Origin: Emmonsiellopsis sp. PD_33
Lineage: Eukaryota > Ascomycota > Eurotiomycetes > Onygenales > Ajellomycetaceae
Length of the DNA stretch: 13,035 nucleotides
Reading direction: 5' to 3'
Assembly (NCBI GenBank): GCA_032988165.1
Contig: JANTQF010000569.1
Location: forward strand, 1-13,035
A program made the translations under genes and the position numbers. The notes under the pieces are model-generated. The model saw nothing but the letters and a program-made list of their open reading frames with translations. It was not told where the DNA came from and searched no databases. How positions within the stretch are numbered: position 1 is the stretch's first letter; every line of letters starts with the position of its first letter. Shown in pieces: positions 9,657-13,035 of this stretch.

Positions 9657-10255
9657 TATTTAAGTTGTTGAGAAACTAATGAGTAGTATTAATAAAAGAG
9701 GAAGTCTTAAGAGCTTATCTATATAAATTAAATATAATCAGTATAATCCTGGGTTTATTTTGATCTTTACATATATCCTAGGTTGCATCTAATTAATATT
9801 AGTGCATAGGAAAACACATCTGATGCCTGGGATGTTGCCAAATCCTGACAATAAGGAAGGTCAGATTAGTGCTATAGAAACAACAAAAAGAAAGAATATG
9901 AGGTTTAAGTGGGGAAAAGGAATGGAAAGGATATAAGATACATCATATATAAGACTAAGAAGATGGAAATAGAAAGTAAAAAGCTCAAAAAGCAGTGAAA
10001 AAGGCATGAGATATAGTACTCACTGAGATGATTACTTCAGAGTGTTTGAATAAGAATAGATGAAGAGAATTAAAGACAGCAGAAGATAAAGATGTGAGTA
10101 GGTTGATAAGACTAGGCAACTAATATGCCTGAATAATATTGTAGTTTACTGAGAGGTAGATTTGTTGAGCCTGTTGGCTGATGTACTGTGTAACACACAG
10201 AGTGTAGAGAGATAAATAGAAAAAAACAGTTAAATAAGAAGAAAAAAATGCAAAA
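9657..10255. other. spacer 5' of copy 4
   Basis: This lies between the copy 4 start and motif d. I see no frame resembling the gene family, no RNA gene and no distinct promoter element. The plus strand is purine-rich (for example 9880-10000). Confidence 0.4.
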
Positions 10256-10281
10256 GATGAACACTAAGTAATTAGTGCATT
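10256..10281 (-). repeat. conserved palindromic motif, copy d
   Basis: Identical to copies a and c over 25 bases; only the last base differs (T for C). It lies about 600 bases upstream of the copy 4 start. Here it also overlaps the end of a coiled-coil coding remnant, where it would read as MH-stop-LLSVHL. Confidence 0.85.
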
Positions 10282-10928
10282 ATAAGTAGAGTTGGAGATT
10301 TAAGGAGTTCATAAAGATTCTTAGATTCTTCTTTCTTAACTATAGTGTGATAGAGTTTATAATTTTGGGTATACAAATCTTTCATTAATTTATGCATTGC
10401 TAGAAGCTAATTCCAGAGGCTACAGAGCTCTTCTTGGACCTTGAGGGAGATTAATGGGAATGGGTTGGAGGAGTAGGACTAAAAGCTTAGTTCTTTGATT
10501 TTCAATTCATGATTTTCCTACTTTAAGTCCACAATGAGACTCTTAAGATCTCAAATAGAGACCTTTAGGAACATCTCTCCTTGAAGTGATTTCTTTCTCT
10601 TGTCTTGTGATTCATCCTAACTACATGGGAGCATTGAGAAATCAGGGGAGGTAGAGACCCCTACTTTAGGAGCTAGTCTATTATTAAGGAGAGTTTTGAG
10701 TTTGTGGGTGCAGAGCTTGAGTCTATCAGCCTTGTATTACATGGACATGAGCTTGTAATCACATCTTTTTGAGATAAGGAATAGTATTAAGATTGAACTT
10801 GGATCCCTTATGATTTCATCTCTTCTTGAGGGTTTTAACAATATCATGACCTTTAAAAGGGGATTAAAAGAAGTTTTCAATGAAATTTAGAGCAAACAGA
10901 CTGTGTTGTACAGCACCATGAAAGCCAT
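10281..10928 (-). pseudogene. coiled-coil protein remnant
   Basis: A minus-strand frame starting at MAFMVLYNTV (ATG at 10928 or 10919) gives about 215 codons interrupted by eight stops, most easily read as decayed Gln or Arg codons. The readable stretches are protein-like: RRDEIIRDPSSIL, YKADRLKLCTHKLKTLL, VSTSPDFSMLPCS, DESQDKRKKSLQGEM, then a heptad-like part at about 10487-10550 (DLKSLIVDLK, ENHELKIKEL) and LKVQEELCSLWN near 10410-10445. The order of a conserved DPSS-like segment, Lys-rich linker and coiled coil loosely recalls the C-terminal tails of fungal pogo-type transposases, but I cannot see a catalytic domain, so the family is not assigned. It ends in palindromic motif d. Confidence 0.42.
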
Positions 10929-11100
10929 TAGTTAGATAGGTCACATTCCCATCAACCTCTATTTTCTGGGTATTAATGTAAGGTAATGCTATACTCTCCC
11001 CCCCCTCATTGATACTGATTAAGTGATTTCAGGGGTAATAGGTTGTATTGTCATCATAAACTGAATGTTGGTGAAAAGTGGATGATAAGAATCTACAAAT
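10864..11100 (-). pseudogene. unidentified coding remnant, possibly retroelement
   Basis: A second minus-strand frame with only one stop in 79 codons. It contains HQHSVYDDNTTYYP, INEGGESIALPYINTQKIEV and GNVTYLTNGFHGAVQHSLFA. The alternation of Gly, hydrophobic strands and LTN...QHSLFALN faintly resembles the region after the protease of Copia-type retroelements, but the catalytic triplet is not visible. It overlaps the start of the coiled-coil remnant in another frame; the two may be one gene joined by a frameshift, or this may be a chance frame. A run of eight C at 10998-11005 lies within it. Confidence 0.3.
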
Positions 11101-11745
11101 ATTTTATTAGTATTTTAATCTTTAGATCTTTATTCTTTTTTTTTTTTTGTAAGTCCTAAGGATGATATAGCTACATTGACAGTAGGTATTAAGCTGTAAT
11201 AAAATAAGAATAGGAAATCAGCTCAGCCTGACATGTAACTTAACATGCTAAAGATACTCTTCCTTGAGTAAAATGCTGAAACAACATGTAATTTGATCTG
11301 AATAATGTGATATTTATGTATATTTACCACTAAAGAATTGTGGGGCCAAGATAAAGAACAGAAATGAAGAAGAAAGGAAAGAAGATAGAGAATACTTACT
11401 GTGATTAGATAGTATTATGTGGAGTTTCTAACTGGAGGCATGTAAAAATAGACACTGAAGAAAGGTAATAAATAGGGATGTACTGTAGGAAGCTAGAATA
11501 TTATAAGCAAAGAAAAAGAAATGCATACATTAAAAAAGTCAAGGTAGATATATAAAAAAAATGATATGAAAAGAGAGAATTAATAGTAAGGCTAATATAG
11601 TGGGGTATGGAGGATTGTATCCAACTACATGTCTATTCAATATTTCAAGAGTCTAAATGAAAAAAAAAGAAAAATAGTAGCATGACTATAACTAAAGAAT
11701 TACCTGACAACTAGGGTGAGTCCACATGCTTACCCTTGCTTGAAT
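11101..11745. other. spacer 3' of copy 5
   Basis: No gene seen. It contains a T13 run at 11136-11148 and A-rich tracts near 11500-11580 and 11660-11675. The total spacer after copy 5 is about 1.2 kb longer than after copies 1 and 4, in keeping with inserted foreign sequence. Confidence 0.4.
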
Positions 11746-13035
11746 TTAATGCTGGTGAGAGAATTGGAGGCTAAGAGGAGTGTATAGAGATTAATTTCTT
11801 TTCAGAAGATGATGAGTTTCTTTAATACAAAGAAATCAGTTGATGGGGAGGCCAAATATGTTTAAAGCATCTTGATGGTGCTTAGAATAACTCTCATTGT
11901 TAAGTTGGTAGGAAGAGGGTATTTTATCTCCAAAGCTAATTAGAAGTGGAGTAGACAGCTTAATAGAGAATTGTTCAATAGGCTATCCTGCTAGATCAAT
12001 TATATCTATTTACTGGCATGTAAAAGTTCTGTTGCTCTGTGGCAGAAATATGATGCTAATTGCAAGGTTGAGATTGGAAGTTTTAACAGAAGAGAAGAGA
12101 AAAAACCCTCCACTAGGTGTTGAATGAGGGATGAAGTTATGTGAGAAATTAAAATTGAGATGCTGAAGAATGTTACTACTATTACTATCAATAACTATTA
12201 CCTTGATATAGTATTAACTCTAATTATCTATATTGTCATCATCAAGAAGAGAGGCAAGAAAGATCAGCTATTCAGTGCTGTTAGATAGAATGTATTTGAT
12301 TGCATTGGAGAAGAATTCAATAAGCTCTGAGAGACCCTAGATGTAGAGATGCCAACTAAATTGAAGATCAAATGTGCTAAAAGAATAAAGTTTGTTAGTA
12401 TAGATATAAAGCTTACTGTAGCCAATCAAATATAAAATGCATTTAGAATCTTCTAATGAGAGTAGTTGTTCCCTAATCTCCATATTGATGATGATAGTAC
12501 TACAAGAAAGTAATATCCATTAGCTATCTATAGAGATAATATAATTAAGAGATACTGAGATCAAATAAATCTTGAAGAGTAGTTCAGCTATATTTGCACA
12601 CACAAGATATCCATACTGCTAATAAGAATTAATGTGGACTCTACTAAGATATTATTAGAGATACTCTTCTAATCATGCAGAGTGCAACTATCATCATCAT
12701 CAATTTGCCAATATACTGTATCATCACAAAATCATGCTACATAATTGCCTGCCATGACCAGCCTGGGAGCCTGTGTGTATTATTAATGCACAGTGGCCTT
12801 ACCTTGATGAAAGATATCAAAGGTTTTTACTGAAGAATATAAAGTCAGCTACATGGCAAGCAATAAAACATTAGATAATATACTAAGAGTAATGTATTTC
12901 CTCATTCTTTACTTGGGTTTAAGTGAGATAAACTGGGCCTTGAACTGCAGCCAGTAATAAAACAAGCCATTCTTGTGGATCCATGCTGTAATGCTTGCAT
13001 TCAAGGAGTGATTAAAATATAAAAGATTGTAGGCC
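11746..13035 (-). pseudogene. F-box/propeller-like family pseudogene, copy 5 (5' truncated by window)
   Basis: The start lies beyond the window edge; by comparison it should be about 100-150 bases further on. The visible exon 1 reads ITAWIHKNGLFYYWLQFKA, matching the EEHGHLYY block of copy 4. A 54-base intron (12830-12883) leads in frame to VKTFDIFHQGKATVH, then AGNYVA*FCDDTVYWQI near 12705-12755. IREQLLSLEDSKCILYLIG and YSKLYIYTNKLYSFSTFDLQ follow at about 12350-12470, then EFFSNAIKYILSNSTE, SIIFLPQSNRTFTCQ near 12010-12050, and LLISFGDKIPSSYQLNNESY at 11885-11945. FGLPIN near 11840-11855 matches the C-terminal IPIN segment of copies 1 and 2. It keeps several long readable stretches but has stops such as STE*LIF and NYVA*F. 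The 3' limit is an estimate. Confidence 0.74.
12830..12883 (-). other. intron of copy 5
   Basis: A 54-base phase-1 intron with donor CTTA|GTATAT and acceptor ATATTCTTCAG|TAAAAACC. The exon base before the donor is A, where sisters have G. Joining restores the frame into KTFDIFHQGKA. Confidence 0.68.

Noticed and set aside
51..10281. Reading the repeated 26-base motif as a CRISPR-type repeat
   Set aside because: The four copies are 2.3 to 5.1 kb apart with gene-sized intervals, and the window is eukaryotic in character.
12006..12191. A 61-codon minus-strand open frame
   Set aside because: It is a shifted-frame shadow in copy 5. The family frame there carries SIIFLPQSNRTFTCQ, which aligns with the LPQSDETF block.
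333..13035. A reassigned genetic code with TAA/TAG as Gln and TGA as Trp, which would reopen many frames
   Set aside because: Trp positions also carry TAG, and Arg positions carry TGA. Frameshifts and a lost splice donor are present, and CpG depletion explains the stops through C-to-T mutation.

Overview
The window reads as a decayed, repeat-like stretch of a filamentous ascomycete genome. By eye it is roughly two-thirds A+T, and I found no CpG dinucleotide on reading through all 13,035 bases, although C and G are common. In-frame stops sit where sister copies carry Gln, Trp or Arg codons. This is the signature of repeat-induced point mutation (RIP), C to T on either strand. A CpG-exhausting form of it is described for repeats of Coccidioides and relatives (Onygenales), so such a fungus is my best guess, but no species-specific gene is visible. 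No rRNA, tRNA, CRISPR array or intact gene of normal length is present.

The main content is not obvious from open reading frames. Five paralogous pseudogenes lie head-to-tail on the minus strand: about 333-1789, 3895-5374, 6049-7536, 8188-9656 and 11746 to beyond 13035. The four complete ones are 1.46-1.49 kb, equivalent to about 450-480 codons. Each has a short first exon with an F-box-like segment, one intron of 54-60 bases at the same position and phase, and a long second exon. The second exon has repeated beta-strand-like blocks such as YLIG..KLYIY and AYNLRSGSLLYKR, which suggests a propeller-type substrate-binding domain. The copies differ in many ways that C-to-T change cannot produce. 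The family therefore duplicated and diverged as genes before it was mutated to death.

Between the pseudogenes are spacers. Four contain a nearly invariant 26-base motif with a CACTAA-gtaa-TTAGTG palindrome (51, 2776, 7905, 10256), set in polypurine/polypyrimidine sequence. The spacer at 1790-2775 also holds three diverged CCCTAA-rich repeats. The spacer at 9657-11745 contains remnants of one or two unidentified minus-strand coding regions, one with a coiled coil. The spacer at 2802-3894 has a locally GC-richer patch of unknown origin.

If the genes once worked, they would have been members of a lineage-specific F-box family acting as SCF ubiquitin-ligase adaptors. All five now look non-functional. 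The plus strand carries clearly more G than C and more A than T, so the former sense strand is unusually pyrimidine-rich.
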